Origin: Zeus faber
Taxonomy: Eukaryota > Chordata > Actinopteri > Zeiformes > Zeidae
Direction of reading: 5' to 3'
DNA: 64,000 nucleotides
NCBI GenBank assembly: GCA_960531495.1
Contig: OY482863.1
Span: 8,573,500 to 8,637,499, forward strand
A model generated the notes under the pieces. The model had not been told where the DNA came from. It was given only the letters and a program-made list of their open reading frames with translations, and did no database searches. The position numbers and the translations under genes are program-made. Positions within the stretch are counted from its first letter, which is position 1, and the number at the start of each line of letters is the position of its first letter. This document shows, in pieces, positions 12,141-26,658 of the stretch.

Positions 12141-14638
12141 CACAATAGTTACTAAAACCGAACATAATAGCTAACCTGATTCCTACCTAGCAACTAACTG
12201 AAACTAATTGATTCCTTAAACGTGATACAGTTAGTGAATAGCAGTGAAACACAAGTGCGCATGTTTAAATAAGTGCAAAATAAAGACAAAACATTCATCT
12301 ATAAAAAGGATTTGTTGCTAAAGTAAATACAAAATAAACCATCCCCACCCATTCCAGCAGGGGCAGCAAACTTAAATACCAAGAATAAAAATGTGTATGT
12401 TATGTGAAACAAAACCTATGTGTCATTATTATTTGTTCTAACTTTGTATGTGCATTATTAATGTAGTGCGTAAAAGATATATTTTAACAAACATAGGGAA
12501 AATATAAGGCAGGTTAAAACAAAACTGTGTGGGCGAGGGAGCGTCCGCCACAGATAACCTGAGGAAAAGAGCGAGGCTGGCTTGTACAGCCATGTGGAGG
12601 GTGTTTCAATATGCATGTGTGCACATGCATGGTTAAATCTGCTTATTATGTGTATGCCAGTGTGGACCATGTGTATGTGTGCTCCATCTCTCAAAAAGCT
12701 CAGCTATGGTTGGTTGGGCTCCCCGTGGACTGAGGGAAGAGGGTGGGGAACACACTTTGGATGCCAGAGCTCCACTCAGCTCAGTCCACATACTTTGGGC
12801 TTGAATCATCGCTTGCACCATCAGTCCAAAAACACTAGCAAGTAATTCAAAAAATTTAGCTGGATGACTGGTACAAGCCATTTGTTGCCGATCACCACTA
12901 GCCTTGCAAGTCCTTTGACTTCTGTCAAAGACGCAACAAGTAGGAGAAGCCATCATACAGACAGCATAAATTGCCACATAATTTGCATGTGCTTTTTGAC
13001 TCCGCAGCAACTTTATACAATTTTCTATTTTATGATTATTAACAACTACCTAATCGTGCACTAAATTTGAGAGTGTAATTCCATTTGTAGTGTAGCTTAG
13101 TACGATAATAGAAAAAAAGGCATTAAATGCTTTTTTTTTGCTAGTTCGCCAGATATGCGTAGCTGTTACCACAATAGCTCATCTTGGAAGCCAATTTAAC
13201 CACTCAAGCAACAACTATAATGATTTCCAAGATTTTAAAAGGTTTAGAAGGTAACACTTCAATCCACTCGATCAGCCGCATTAACTCAGACCACCCTCCA
13301 TGTACTTCCACCATGATTCTCCGGGCCCGTCTCGTCATTACTACCAATAGCAAGCATCATCAGGATTGTTCGGCTGATGCAAAAGCAAGAGGCCCTGATG
13401 CTTCCATTCTAGCTTCGCAGTGGAATGAGATAAGGGTGAAGGAGTGAAGAGAATGGATGGGGCACTAATTTTGCTGTGCCGTTTATGTGTATTTTATTTG
13501 TTAAATCACAATAACAGTAAACTTCCAGCCCAGTTTGCCTGTTTGATAAACAACACGCATCATTAAAGGTGCAGATTGCCTCTGAAACCAGGCGGGAAAG
13601 GCTTGACAAATCTGGCTGTCAGAAACTAAAACATAACGGCTTCGAGAAAAACTCCTCCACTTGCTGGAATGAGATGCTGACGCGAAGAGGAGACAAAGCC
13701 TCTGCGTCTTTCACAGGTCTGAGCTTGGCTCGGCCCTAGTTTTGGCCGGAGCGGTCTTCTAGCATGGCCGGTAGCCTGTGGCGTTACCCAGAAAACACAG
13801 TCTACCACCCCATCAAATCAGAACACCGCTAGAATTTGAACCGGTGGTGTTCAGCAACATGTCAGCATTAACAGCATACCATTAAACAGGTTGAGTGCAG
13901 TCAGGAAGAAACAAAACACTTTAAACTAATCCTGACACAATGACATATGCCAAGGCAACACAGATTGGTCAATATATTCCTTGCCGATAAGTCAATTAAC
14001 ACAAAATGTGTCACGTCCCAATAAATAAACTCAGTGATGGTGAAGCTGTGGAAGTGCCTGGAAAAGCTTTCGCTGGCTCTCCTAAACAACAATTAGGCAT
14101 CTCTAGTTGGCCCAAGATTTCCAACAGGTCAGATGCCGATGCTGCCGTCACAGCCTTTGTTCTCGGTAAAGCTGATAATGCCTCTGGTTCACCTATTTAG
14201 GCTTCGCTTCCAACTCATATGGCGATTAACACAAAATAGGTGTTTCAAAACAAACATGGACGAAGTATTTTCCCATCTGCACAAGTGCACATCTAAATGC
14301 AATTGTAAAATAGAGATTGGTGGTCCGGCTTTCCGCGAGCGCTACATTAATGAGAATCAGCCCAATTGGCCTCACTGTCAGGGGCAGTCAATCCGTCCGC
14401 ATTTTTAAGCGACCACGCCAGCGTCCCGCTTGGCTGCGACAAAGAGAAATGTCGAGAGGCAGTGAGTTAGTGTTACGGAACGCTGTCTCTATTCACATCT
14501 TTAGAGAGGGGTAAGGAATAGAGTGTCTTGCTCAGCACACTCAAGCTTGTCAAAGTCTGACTGTGGTCACCCTTCAAGGACAGCTGGGAAATCTCACGTC
14601 CAGACTGTGCAAGTATGACAAGAAGTGCCCGCATACAC

Positions 14639-14669
<31 letters not shown>

Positions 14670-15352
14670 AGAAATTCAATAGGTTCTGTGAGACAAACGG
14701 AACCACGGCGAGCAGTCAAACTTGACTTGGAGCCAAGTTTGTCTCTGGCTCTGCAAGCCAGCAAATGAATGAAAAGTTGGATAACGAATAAACAGGAAGT
14801 TACAGAGATAATGAGAGAATAAACAAAACCAAGCATCCATCAACTTTGCAGAGTGGTTAAAAAAAACAAACAAACAAAAAATAAAAATTTCTCTCTTACC
14901 TTCAAGATAGCACGGAGTAAAAACATTACACTCAGCATGTTTGGAGAATTGATGGGAGGGGGCCGGGAAAAGCAGAGAAAAACAGAGAGAAAGAAATAAG
15001 AGAAAGAGGGACCCTCTAGCCTCCGACCCCCACCCAGTCCCCCCGGGACCCCGGGGCCGCTGCGGCCGGTACGCTGGCTGGCGAGCTCATACTCCCCGGC
15101 ACACGGCTTCCCATAACACAACCTGTTGCTATTTTAGACGGGCTTAGTGCGGTGGAAAGACAGAGAGACAAAGGGGGAGAGGGTGGAGGGACGAGGGAGG
15201 GAGGGAAGGTGAATCGTGCAAGAAGCTAATGCCAGAGGGGTTGCCGCTCACACGGAGCTGAAGGATGACGATCCTCCGGTTAAACCGTCCCGGGGGAGCA
15301 TGGGTCACGTTATCCAGAACTTAAGAACCTGTACTTGTTTACGTACAGCAAA

Positions 15353-15386
<34 letters not shown>

Positions 15387-15440
15387 GAGTAATAGCGATC
15401 ACCGCTTTGCCCATTATAGATCGTTATTTTTAATATAATT

Positions 15441-15511
<71 letters not shown>

Positions 15512-16418
15512 TAAATGACTAAATATTGGTATATATTCGTTTAATATATTTATTGTATTTATTTTAATTTGCTTTGACAAAGGTTCACAAACTGTGGTCT
15601 GTGGCCCCCTACTGTTGTGATTTTTGTGAGATCACTAGTGTTGCCAAAAACTGTTTGGGAACCTTTGCTTCACCACATAGGCTCTATCTCAGTGAGTGCG
15701 AGCGGAGATGAACCGGCACAGGTGGAAGACTCGTACTTGCAGTGAGAGCGCAACCTAGCGCACGCTTCACAAGCGCTGCCCTGGGGGGCTGCAATAAAGC
15801 CCAACAGAACAGATGAGGTAAGTGCATTTAAGGTCAGAAAATTAAAATCACTGTCAGTGCATGCCTAGTTAAATGGGTCATTGAAAAATATATAACGGTT
15901 AGCTTAAATGACAAGAAACAAGTCATGACAGGAATTCTAGTCATCTAATAAGCGCACAAGTGAGGTTTCTAATCTGAATGAATAAAAGTAATAATAAATG
16001 TAAATAAAAACACCTTTATCAAGAGGATTAAAACTAACAGAGCTATTATGGTTATTACATAATCGCCTGATTGCAAATATTTGAGCTAATCGCAATCGTT
16101 TTGTAAAATCCTAACATTCTACAACCATGTTTCCACCCAAATTTGGGCGAATGTGAGAAATGTGGCATGACAGTGGCATAACATCAACAAAAAATTGTTA
16201 CCATAGTCATCATTAATACCAACCATGTCTGTTCTTGACGACCAGCGCACCTTTTCTGACCAAATATCCCGATCCTGAAGATTCACTCTGTATAACATCT
16301 GGCAGTGTCTATCGGAGCACTTGGCAAGCCTCCTCGTTGCAGCGCTTGTCATCAAATTCATGCAATAAATCCAAACTTAACCAGCCACACTCTACAGTCT
16401 TCCAAAGCCAAAAGTTTG
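12141..16418. other. Gene-free stretch
   Basis: Mostly AT-rich unique sequence with an A-run (14,639-14,667) and the AT array at 15.45 kb. A GC-rich patch at 15,010-15,130 has a minus-strand frame (YGKPCAGEYELASQRTGR) after an acceptor-like AACAG, but no donor or homologue supports an exon. Confidence 0.4.
15445..15507. repeat. AT microsatellite (63 bp)
   Basis: A perfect TA alternation, preceded by a short ATA trinucleotide run at 15,360-15,387. Confidence 0.95.
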
Positions 16419-16773
16419 TGTGGCAGACTCAGGGGGCATGGTCGAGCGGGCTCTGGGAGACGAGGGGAAGTCAGTGTGGTAGACTGACGCTCCCCGCCTC
16501 GGTGCCAGCTGTGGCCAATTGAATGACTGGCCAATCACCATAGCTGGGAAGGTTCTCATATCTGTTTTGTCTTGCAGTGAGGAAAGGAGAGCGAGTGCAG
16601 AGCGACTGCAAGGAAGCGCGCTGCGGGAGTCCCAGTGGAAGCCAGTCCCTGAAAGCACCGTCTTTGCTGTACGAACCTCCCTTGAACTGTCAGCTAAAAC
16701 TGAGTGCAATAAAACCCGAAAAAACCCTGTGTCACGTGTCCTTGGGGGAGCCGGGGGTAGCGACCGCTCTACA
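16419..16773 (+). mobile_element. Solo LTR-like repeat, copy 2
   Basis: A 355-bp unit begins TGTGGCAGACTC and ends CTCTACA, with CAATAAAAC at about 16,709. It is clearly the same family as 10,930-11,290. GTTTG occurs directly before it and again one base after its end, a likely target duplication. The poly(A) signal is on the plus strand, opposite to the gypsy remnant 200 bp away, so it is probably an independent insertion. Confidence 0.5.
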
Positions 16774-16986
16774 TGTTTGTATGAGGCAAGTATGTGAAAT
16801 AATAATGGGTCCGCAACAACATTTAGTCTTTGTTTATTATCAAAATATCCACAAAAGACGTAACGCTGGCTCCAACAGTAAAACTTGCCAAGGCTCCCAA
16901 GCTACAATATGTTTTCACTTTAAAGGTTGTACAAGAGACAAGATCTGGAAATGTGGCCTTGGGTTAAGGTTTAAAGTTTTTCTCAG

Positions 16987-17787
16987 TTAGGAGTCAAGCC
17001 AGCTCTCCTTGACAGGCTTGAGCCGGGAGACATGGAATGTCGGGTGGATCGCATAGACCGGGGGAATACGAAGGTGGATCGCCTCAGGGTTCATAACCTT
17101 GGGGACAGGGAATGTTCCCATGTATCTGGGAGCCAACTTCCTGCTCTCCAACCGGAGGGGCAGGTTCCGAGTGGAGAGCCAGACGTTCTGTCCCGAAGCG
17201 TATTGGGGTGCAGGGTGACGGCGTCGGTTGGCGCTGCGTTGGTAGCAGTCCGAGGAAGGCAGAAGAGTGGAGTGCGTCGGCACCCGCTCGGGGAGGCCAG
17301 TGTCACTTGAACGGGGAGAGACCACGAAGAAGATGGTGGAGACTGAGAAGACCCTGAGCAGCTCTTCCAGGAGTGGTGCGGTCAAAAACATTGCGGAGCT
17401 GCGCGCAGAAAGACTTCTCCATGGCACAGGAAGAGGATTCACTCTCCCACTGATTGTTTGGTAGGGAAAGAGGGCTGAAGCTATGAGGAAACACTGGGCC
17501 AGGAAGGGCCGGCAAGCTCCTGGAGACCACGAACAGGGTCCCGGAGGAGGAAACCACGACTCGGAAACCGGAGCTGAAGGAGCCACCAGGCTGGCTGAAG
17601 CAGCAGGCTGGGAGATGGTTAGTCTCTGTAGATGTTCACGGACAGACTCCCGGCCGTGCTCCAAGGGAGTGGACATCTCCTGCAGACCCCCCCCCGCAAA
17701 GGAGGAGAGGGCTTGTTCGTGGTGTTGAATGACGCCAGCGTGAGCCATCGGTGCTTACTTGAGAGGATCAGGGTCGGCCGAGTTCAT
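16987..17787 (-). mobile_element. Ty3/gypsy retrotransposon remnant: gag start fused to integrase tail
   Basis: On the minus strand gag begins at an ATG at 17,787 (MNSADPDPLK) but meets TAA at codon 11. The gag frame then continues with [12 protein letters not shown] and later frameshifted capsid pieces (CRPFLAQC at about 17,515; [14 protein letters not shown] at about 17,385). Near 17,310 it passes straight into the end of pol: the integrase C-terminal tail with [20 protein letters not shown] and [12 protein letters not shown], stopping at 16,987. Protease, reverse transcriptase, RNase H and the integrase core are absent, so the copy has lost most of its interior by deletion and cannot move itself. 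The motifs match the gypsy elements common in fishes. Confidence 0.75.
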
Positions 17788-18978
17788 TCAGATTGTACTG
17801 TAGTGACTGAGACGGACTTGAACCCAAAAGCACGACCACAGATACAATCAAGTTGCATGAACAGTTCTTTACTAGAGGATCGGGCAAAAAGGCGGCGACG
17901 TGGTTAAAACAGGTAGGTCCATAGGGCAAACAATTCAAAAGGGAACAGGCGAAGTGACTCCAGAAAACAGAAAGTGGTAACACCGTCAGAACCAGGCAGG
18001 CAGGAATTCGGAATCAGGTGCTGTAATGCTGGGTGGTAAGCTCTAGACAATCTGGCAGCAAATTAGTGAAAGAGAACCGGTTAATCTAGACTGCGGAACT
18101 AATGAAGGGATGGGATGCAGGTGAGCAGGGAAACACAGGTGAAGGGAAAAAGGTAATGAGGGGCCGGAGTGAGTGACTGCATCTGAAACGATAGGAAAAC
18201 TAAACAGGGAAAAGACTAAATAAAGCATGGCAGGCATTTATGACAAATGTATTTTGAGGTTTATTTTCGAGTAGCAGTAGTGGACATGTTGGTTGTTTGT
18301 GCTTTCGCACCAAAATGCAACCGGCCCATTTGGTCACGGAAGATGGAATGAACATCCAGCTACATCTCTGCCAAAACATCCCCAGGCGTGCAGGCCGCTT
18401 TAAATCTTTTCCTCCATTGCACAAACACTTGGGGTGTAAACATGTCATCGGCAAAGACAAGAGGAGTGAAAAACACAGCGTATAGTCACAACAACAGGAG
18501 GAGGGAAGGCAAGACGGGAGTCACTTACTATTCAGTGCGTTACGCAAACACCACATTGAAAGGGCAAATGGCTAATACAATTATCGCCCCCTCCTGTCTA
18601 AAACAGGAACTGTTTTTTTAACTGTAACTCTTTAAATTTCACATGGTTGTAGATGTCACAGTTGATCAGCCAGGTGTATGTATAGCAATAACAGTGTTTG
18701 GGGACAACTTGCCAGTTGAGCTTTTTAGAAAGAAACCTTTCCATATTTGTAGTGTATTGCCTACTTTATTTTAATTGAGTTGTGATCGGAAGACACGATA
18801 GAGGTTATAGTTTGCATCAACAACTTGCTATGTTAAAAATGAGAGAGGTTTAAACTTCATTAACAGCCAGTTTTTGTTGTATTCAGTGACCAAGGCTGAA
18901 CTGCATACAGAAATCGTGCAGCTTCTGTATGTAAACAAGAAAGGCAGTTTCCAGCCACTAGGTGTCCTCTGCATCAAT

Positions 18979-18980
<2 letters not shown>

Positions 18981-19045
<65 letters not shown>
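18981..19045. repeat. GT microsatellite (65 bp)
   Basis: An uninterrupted GT array. Confidence 0.95.
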
Positions 19046-22000
19046 GGAACCTGAACACAGCACTGAGCCACAGAGCTTGAGCCATGACTCAGGCTATTCT
19101 CAGGCCTCTTCCCAGAAAGCCTGAAATAAAAGGCAGAGTGCTGCAGTCGCGACTTGTGGTCCTCCAAAGATCGTGCAGCAAGCGGATATGAATGCTGATT
19201 CACCAGCATGGGATGTCCCATATGGGGCACAGTAAGTCAAAAAGATCAGCGACAATAAAAGGAATCCAGTTAACTGATCGTTCCACTGCATACTCTCAAC
19301 TCGAAAATGTCAGTGTTCTGGCTGACCGTGTGCACACTGAGTTGAACATGTAAACCTGGCTCCTCATAACTTTTTGGGGAAATAGTGGTTTACAATGCTG
19401 CAATGCTTTACATGACATGGTCACGGTATTAGAAAAAATGTAAAAACTCAACTTTGTGACTAAAGGGTCACTTGCTAATTGTTCGACTTTCTTCCTTATA
19501 TTCTTATAGAAAGTGCTTACGGATTATCAGGAAAAAGGGGTAAGTTTAGACACCCAGAAATTGTCTTTCACATAGAAATGTCCAAATCAAGATAGGCGGG
19601 ATAGAAAGTGGCCAGCTCTCTGTATGCAAAGTAGTAAAGATGAGAAGTATTGTTTAATCTGCGTCTCTCAGGTGCACTTTTTTTTTTTTTATATCAACCG
19701 CGGGCGAAGCACAAAACCAGGCCGACCGAGCCTTCCGCTCTGTGGTAAAACCCCACAAAGTGATTGGAGCTTCATTGTAAAAGCACACAGCTTTCACTGC
19801 ACAAGCAGGTTCAGACAATATATTCCTGTTGTTAACGCTTGGCTTTGTCTCCTGTGGGGAGGAAACAGACTTTGAAAGTGGTTTCTTTTGCCATTTAGGA
19901 ATGTTGGTGAGCCACGTTCTGAAAATTGAGTCGGGTTTAAATGTCTGAGCTTGAGTCACCATCTTAGACCTGAATGACTGGATGATGAAAACGGACCCAC
20001 CTGTGGAATATCTACAGGTGGGGCTCAGGTGTTTTTGTTGTCGTCTTGTTAGTGATGAAGACCAGGAGAAAAGGCGCCACACGAGGCATCCATTTCCTAT
20101 CGCCATTGTCACAGACCAAATCGGGCAGGACTTAACAAGTCAACCATAGTAGGTCTGCCACAGAACGTGAACGTGAGAGCGTTTCTGTGTTGGTAGTGAC
20201 AGTGTATCCTGGTGCAAATGTAAGTGTTGTCCATCTTATCTTATCCCAAACTGTATGACAAAACTCCGTGCACAGCTATTTTTTTTGTCTCTGCAGAAGA
20301 TCAGCGCTTTTCTGCCAGAACCCAAAAAGCACCTGTTTCAATCATTACAATCTGCGCATCTTTTTGTAATTTAATGTTCCATTAAGAGGATATTAAGGCT
20401 CAAAGAGGGATAAGATTGTGGGCAAAGTTGCCTCGACAGGTTACGTTTAACAACTATATCACAAAACGAAAAATACATTGTATAAAAGATATATCGCTAT
20501 CGCTGTAGCTTTTGTGATGGGAAAAGGGGTCTCTTTCAAATCATGACTGTTATATGAAATAAATTAATTGTTCAACCAACCTGTTGCTATGTGCCACCAC
20601 CTCTCTGTGAAATCCACACACATGCGGGCAGAGGCCTGTGCACGCAGACTCGTCTGAAATAGTTTGGGTGGAGTGGTGCGGGGGGTCCCGTGTGTAACAC
20701 AGTATGGGCATGGGGTTCCAGGTCAAACAAGGTGACAAAGCTTGACAGATTGTGAACATGCAACATCACTCGTGCAGGTTTTCCCCGCTGTAAAAGCCAT
20801 TTGAGGGGCATTGTGCCCCTGTCGTTCAGAACACAGACAGCTCCCTTGTTGTGGCTTGCGTGAGCGCTGTTTTGTTTTGTTGGGGTTAAACTGTTAGAAA
20901 TGTTTCTATAACATGTTACATAAGATGGTAGCCTCCCGCAATGCACGTGAAAATAGAGCATGCTAAATTCATGGGACAGGGTCAAACGTTGAGACAATTG
21001 CTTTTGCATACATTGTTTGGGGTTTTTTTTTTTGGTCCTACAAAAGGCAAGACTCATTCTGATGTGGAAAACAACCCCCACATCAGTGGGACGGGCATGG
21101 TGCATGTAGGGCATGGTGGAGCCTCGTAGAGCAATCAGCTGACCTCTTACTTATGAGAACAGAGCATGTTCTCAGAGCATTGGAGAAAAGCCTGCTCCAC
21201 GCTTATGGAACAAAACCAGCGGCGGACGGTAAGAGCCGCCTCTCAATTAGAGGGGGGGTGGATACCTCGAGAAGAAGAGAACCGTCACCACAGAGACCTA
21301 CCGAGACCTGCAGTCTTTTTGTGTTCAATCTCAACAGCTTGTAACTAACAAACAGCGAGATGTCCCTGGTGCGGCGGTGAGAGCCTCCTGACAAGCTTTG
21401 TATTTCTTCAAATAACTTAAAAAAATTTTTTAAAAGCAACAAAAGCAACCACAAAATCTCCCAACAATATTTGCAGCAACCCTAAATAAAATGGTGCTCA
21501 TCTCTCCCTCGCTCACCCACTGAATCGCTCGCCCTTTCCGCAAAGCCAGTGAATGACACTCGGACGTCCATATTCCCCCGGGTAACCAACAGCTACGGAG
21601 AGAAATCACTGTGCATTCTCTACTTCATTTGCATAACCAGTGTGGTTCCAGAGGCCGGGGTGGGTTCATTCTGTCCGCCCGCAAAAGCTCAAAGAGAATT
21701 GGGTGCTTATGTAAGGAAACCCCACCACCCACCCCCTTTTCCGCTCTTGCCGAGTGTCCACTTAACACGGTGCTTTGTTTGCCCGGGATGAATAATTGAT
21801 TGAGCGGGGACCATGCAAATCACGTTTCCCTCAAAACCGTCCCCGCGCGGTTGATAAGATTTGTGGGGTTGCGCCGCACAGGGGATGGGAGGCGAGGACG
21901 TGGGGGTCTGAAAAGGGGCCCCCGTATGAAGAGCCACGGACACTGGTGCACTGTGATACTTATAGGTCCAGGAGATGCCTGTTGAACGATGTAGCAAATA

Positions 22001-22421
22001 CGTGAGGAAAGGACAATTAGGGGAGAAATGCAAACACCTTTGTGCCGCTCTGAATGGCCTCCAAATCCGTGTGGTCCCCCGTGAGGAAGGGCCCTAATGA
22101 GCGATGGCAGGTTGGACATTATCTGGAGCTTCTCCTTTTCTTTTACCCCCTCTCTCTTTTTCCCTTGTCCTCTCTCCACCTTTGTTATGGGCAACATTTG
22201 AGAGTTAGTAGAGCGCATCTCATTACTACACACCTCAGTGTGGTTCCAAAACAACCAAAAAAAAAAATAAGCTAGCTTTTCTGTAAATCCAGCGGACGGG
22301 ATCATCAGGAGAAAAGGGCCTCCATCAGAACTTGTCAAAGTACAAAACAAAGGAATCATGTCAATTATTTTTAGTTTTGCCTCTCGTTCCTTCTCAAACG
22401 CACTCAAGTTTGGCTGGGTCC

Positions 22422-22550
<129 letters not shown>

Positions 22551-24247
22551 CATTTGGCCAGGAAGGCCAGAGAAACCTAATGAGCAGGCAGAGAAAACCA
22601 CAAGCCCAAGGGAAAAAGAAAGGGGAAAAAAAAAAAAGGAGTTGGGCAGCCAGCCTCTCCTCTGCCTTTGGTTCATTTCATCCACGGCTGGTCCTCTGGC
22701 CTCCCCTTTGTCAGGGACTCTTTCCTTGCTCAACCTTTTGTTTTTTTTCCCCTCCTCCTTTTTTCTGCCAGCCGACTGGGCCATCTGACTGAGCTGACTT
22801 ATTTTCTTAAAACTAAGTGAAAGAATTTGGGTTAGGAGGTGGATGAAAGGGGTGAGCCAGCTTGGACCCAAGGGACAGAGTCATGAACAACGGGGGTGGG
22901 GGGCAACCAGGACAGGAGAGCATGCCGTCAGCCATCCCTGGGTACTAGTGTGTTCTCTAGATTTATGCCTCTGACCCCTCAAGCTCTGCTCTCAAGTCTT
23001 GTAATGGTATTCTTGTCCAATGGGGATTCTCATTGGGAAAGGGGTTCGCCACGCAAAGAGGCATACGATTAGTAGAACTTTAAGACAACTGGATACACTG
23101 TTGATTTTCACAATGACAGAATGCACCCATGCGTCATTCTCCATATCATCTGTTTAGAGGATTAAATCATTTGCCCTCTTGTGAAAAACGCATTAAACCT
23201 TTCCAGCACAGGCCACAAAAATGTCAAACCATCCAACCCAAAGAAGTGACGTCAGCCCGAAAGTGTCATCAGAGTCGGACAAAAAACATGTTATAAGCTG
23301 GGGGGCTCTCCAACGGCGGCTATCACAACAGAGTCCCGCTTGAAAACTAGGCCACCTATAGAAGATTCAAGAACGCATTAGCTATGAAACCGTGAGAATC
23401 CACCCCCTTCGGCACAACCCAGAGATCAGGTTTACCACCCGCTGTACAAACAGGTTTTTCACCATAAACTTGTTCACCTTCAACTTCAATGAACAGACAG
23501 ACAAAAAACAAAAAAACAAAAACAGAAACAAACGTGAGTATGCACTGTGTTATTATGTTCTGCGGAACACCTCATGAATCTAATATTATTTAGTGAAGCA
23601 CCACAAAGTATTTGTATTTAAACGCAGAGTGCGTACGGACTGAATCTTGGGAGGAGCTTAGACATGGGCGGGCTTTTCTCAACATGTACTGCATCCAAAA
23701 TGGACTACTAGCATTTAGTAAAGAGTTTAGTATAAATTACTATTAAATTACTATTATTGCATTTAGTACTTAATTAGTATGTGAACATGTTTTTTATGTC
23801 TTAAACACGAGTATGCTCAAGTAGTATGTGAAAAGTAGCAGGATCAACCAAAAGAGGAATTGTCAACAAACTGACTTGGGAAGACGGTATTTCACAGTTT
23901 CTCCCTAAAGTGCAGCGTGCTTGCACAGATATTGCCCACCAAAAATTATTGGAGTTAATTTCAACTTTAATAGCTTTTGTTGGTTGCCGCGGTCCCGACC
24001 AGTCCTCGCTTGGCCAGCACGAGAGGCGAAATAGGATTCAAAACATTGCAATACCCATCGCTAAACTACAATATGATAACAGTTTTTAGGTGACTCAGAG
24101 TTACCCAGTGACATATCCATTAACCATTTGATTCATGTCACTAGCACTGAACGCCCACAATAAAGAGGGGACTCTTGTGGAGGATTTCTTGTGGTACCAC
24201 TGTACTCGATTTTCTTATATGCCTCAACCTTACTGAAGGTTTTTTCC

Positions 24248-24250
<3 letters not shown>

Positions 24251-24328
<78 letters not shown>
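24251..24328. repeat. GA microsatellite (78 bp)
   Basis: An uninterrupted GA dinucleotide array. Confidence 0.97.
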
Positions 24329-24330
<2 letters not shown>

Positions 24331-26529
24331 ACCCTCCAACAAGTAACAAGCAGATGTTTCCAGTTTGAAGTCTTAGCTGGAACATCAGGACTGGTAAAGA
24401 CATCCTGATGAAAAGAAAAGCCTGCGCGCAGACACAGCGTGTGAAAGCTGCATCGCTCTATGTTCAAACGGCGGGTTGGCAGTTCTGAAGGCAACAATCC
24501 TCTTTTAACCTCCGCGGCGGGCTTGGCAGAGGGGGGTTGATTGAAAGGTGACCCTTACAACCGTGAAAAATAATCCATGTGCGTACACAAGGACAGAGGG
24601 CATCTTTGTACGGGTCTGTGTGACCGTGTGCGTGAGAAACAGAGATACTGAGTGTTAGAACGTCATTGTTAAAGCTAGGCATATGTATATGAAGAGAAAG
24701 GAGGGTGTTTCCCAAAACATTTTTTTAATTAAAATAACACAGAAAGCAAAAACAATAAAATAAGGAAACATAAATTCAATCTTGTGGTTCTAGCTGGACG
24801 CCGTCTGCGTCGAGTCCACCAGAAATAATACCCGATGCACGAAGAAACAACAACAAAGAGCGGCGGAAGGGGCCGGACTCCTGAACGCTTGGGCCACGTC
24901 TGGCCGGCAACCTTTTGGAGTTTGGACTCGCTCTAATTGGAGACGTTTAAGTTCGGGGCCGAGCCCAGAGGGGAGTGCCTCCAAAATTAGTGGTCAGGAA
25001 GCCGGGGAAGGAGGAGAGTGACCTGCAAAGCAGATAGCCAGCCATAGTCACAAAGTCAAACACAGACAGCTGAGCTAGTCTCCGTTCCATACCGAATTCA
25101 AGAGTTTTATTTGAGGAGATACATGCAACGGTTGTGTTCCGAGTCTATGATCTACAGGCAAGTACTCTGCCAGTCCACACACACACGGTCCAAAACAAAA
25201 AGCACCGCAACTCAATCTTACCAAACGCCTCCTTGGGATCACGGCAGCGTGATTGGCTGAGCTAATTGCGTCAATATTTCCATTAACATTCCTGTTGGGG
25301 TCAGGAGATGTGTGGGAAACGGGTTGTCATTTGAAGTTTGAGATAAAGAAACTAACACTATCGGGGGAAAAAAATAGGCAAGAATGGGCCCCTTTCCCCC
25401 CTCGTTAATTGCGTGATAAACTGGGTTGTCCACACACGAAAAATGATTTTTCTAAAGATTCGAAAGAAATAAGTGATTTGCAGAAAGCAAGCCGCGTGTG
25501 GGCCGCAGGAAACCAACAGTCTGTCCCAATGCAGGCTGTACACGCTGCACTCTGCACCAATTAGCAGCGCGCCCGCCACCTGCAAGGTCCATCGGGGTCC
25601 CGCACACCCCATGGGATGTTCCCCCAAACGTTTGGTCAACAGCTTGTGCGACACAGCCTGCCGGGCGGAGTGTTCCCAGGTCCGGGCGGCCGCTGACCCT
25701 TGACGGCGCCCAGCATTGACCTTCTGAGATCAAATGTCAAGCTCACAAGCTATTTTAGTGCCTGGTGTCCCCACTTCAGACGAGTGCTAACGTCAAGCCC
25801 TGAAGGAGAAGCACCGCTGGGCACATTGACTTCATGGCAGAGTAACAGTGACGCACGGCAAGAAACGAGGAAAGAATAGGCTGGGTGCTCCCGTTATGTC
25901 AGGTGTCAACCCCTCCATCCCGTCATTTTTAACAGTGAACTCAACACACCTGCCACCGTGCGAATGCTTTGTGATAGCTCAAAATAACACTCATGAACCC
26001 CACAAGAAAACGGGGCGATACAGCCTCAACACTTGTACGTGTACACTCTCATATATGGAGACATTTGATACGACTCAATAGACTCGTGTCTATAAAATGT
26101 TTACAATCAAATTACAGTGTATGAAAGGCTGCACTCGCCTTTGTATCTCCTCCACACGGACTGTAAGTGAAGTGAAGCTGAAAAAATGCCGACACAGCAA
26201 TTTGTCTTCCAGGGGTCTTGACCTCAGGCAACAGCCAGGGTGTCAAAGATGGAGAAGGGAGGGAGGGATAGAGAGGGATAGCAAGAGAGAGAAAGAGAGA
26301 TAATGAAACATGCCTGAACACAGCCAGCGAGACATTATCAGGGAAATGATGAATGCTACAGCCCCCTCCTCAAACCCATGGAGACAGAACAAGGGAGCAT
26401 GAGAAAACAGCGCAGGGGGGACAGAGAGTTCCACCGTGATGCTCACCCGCCCCCCCCCCCACACACAAACACGACCCGTCAAATTCCAGACCATCTCTCG
26501 CTCGTGTCAACTATGTGTTAAAAGTCTGG

Positions 26530-26658
<129 letters not shown>

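Noticed and set aside
16419-17787. One gypsy element including the LTR-like repeat at 16.4 kb as its 3' LTR
   Set aside because: The gag and integrase pieces are on the minus strand, while the LTR-like unit has its poly(A) signal and TG...CA reading on the plus strand.
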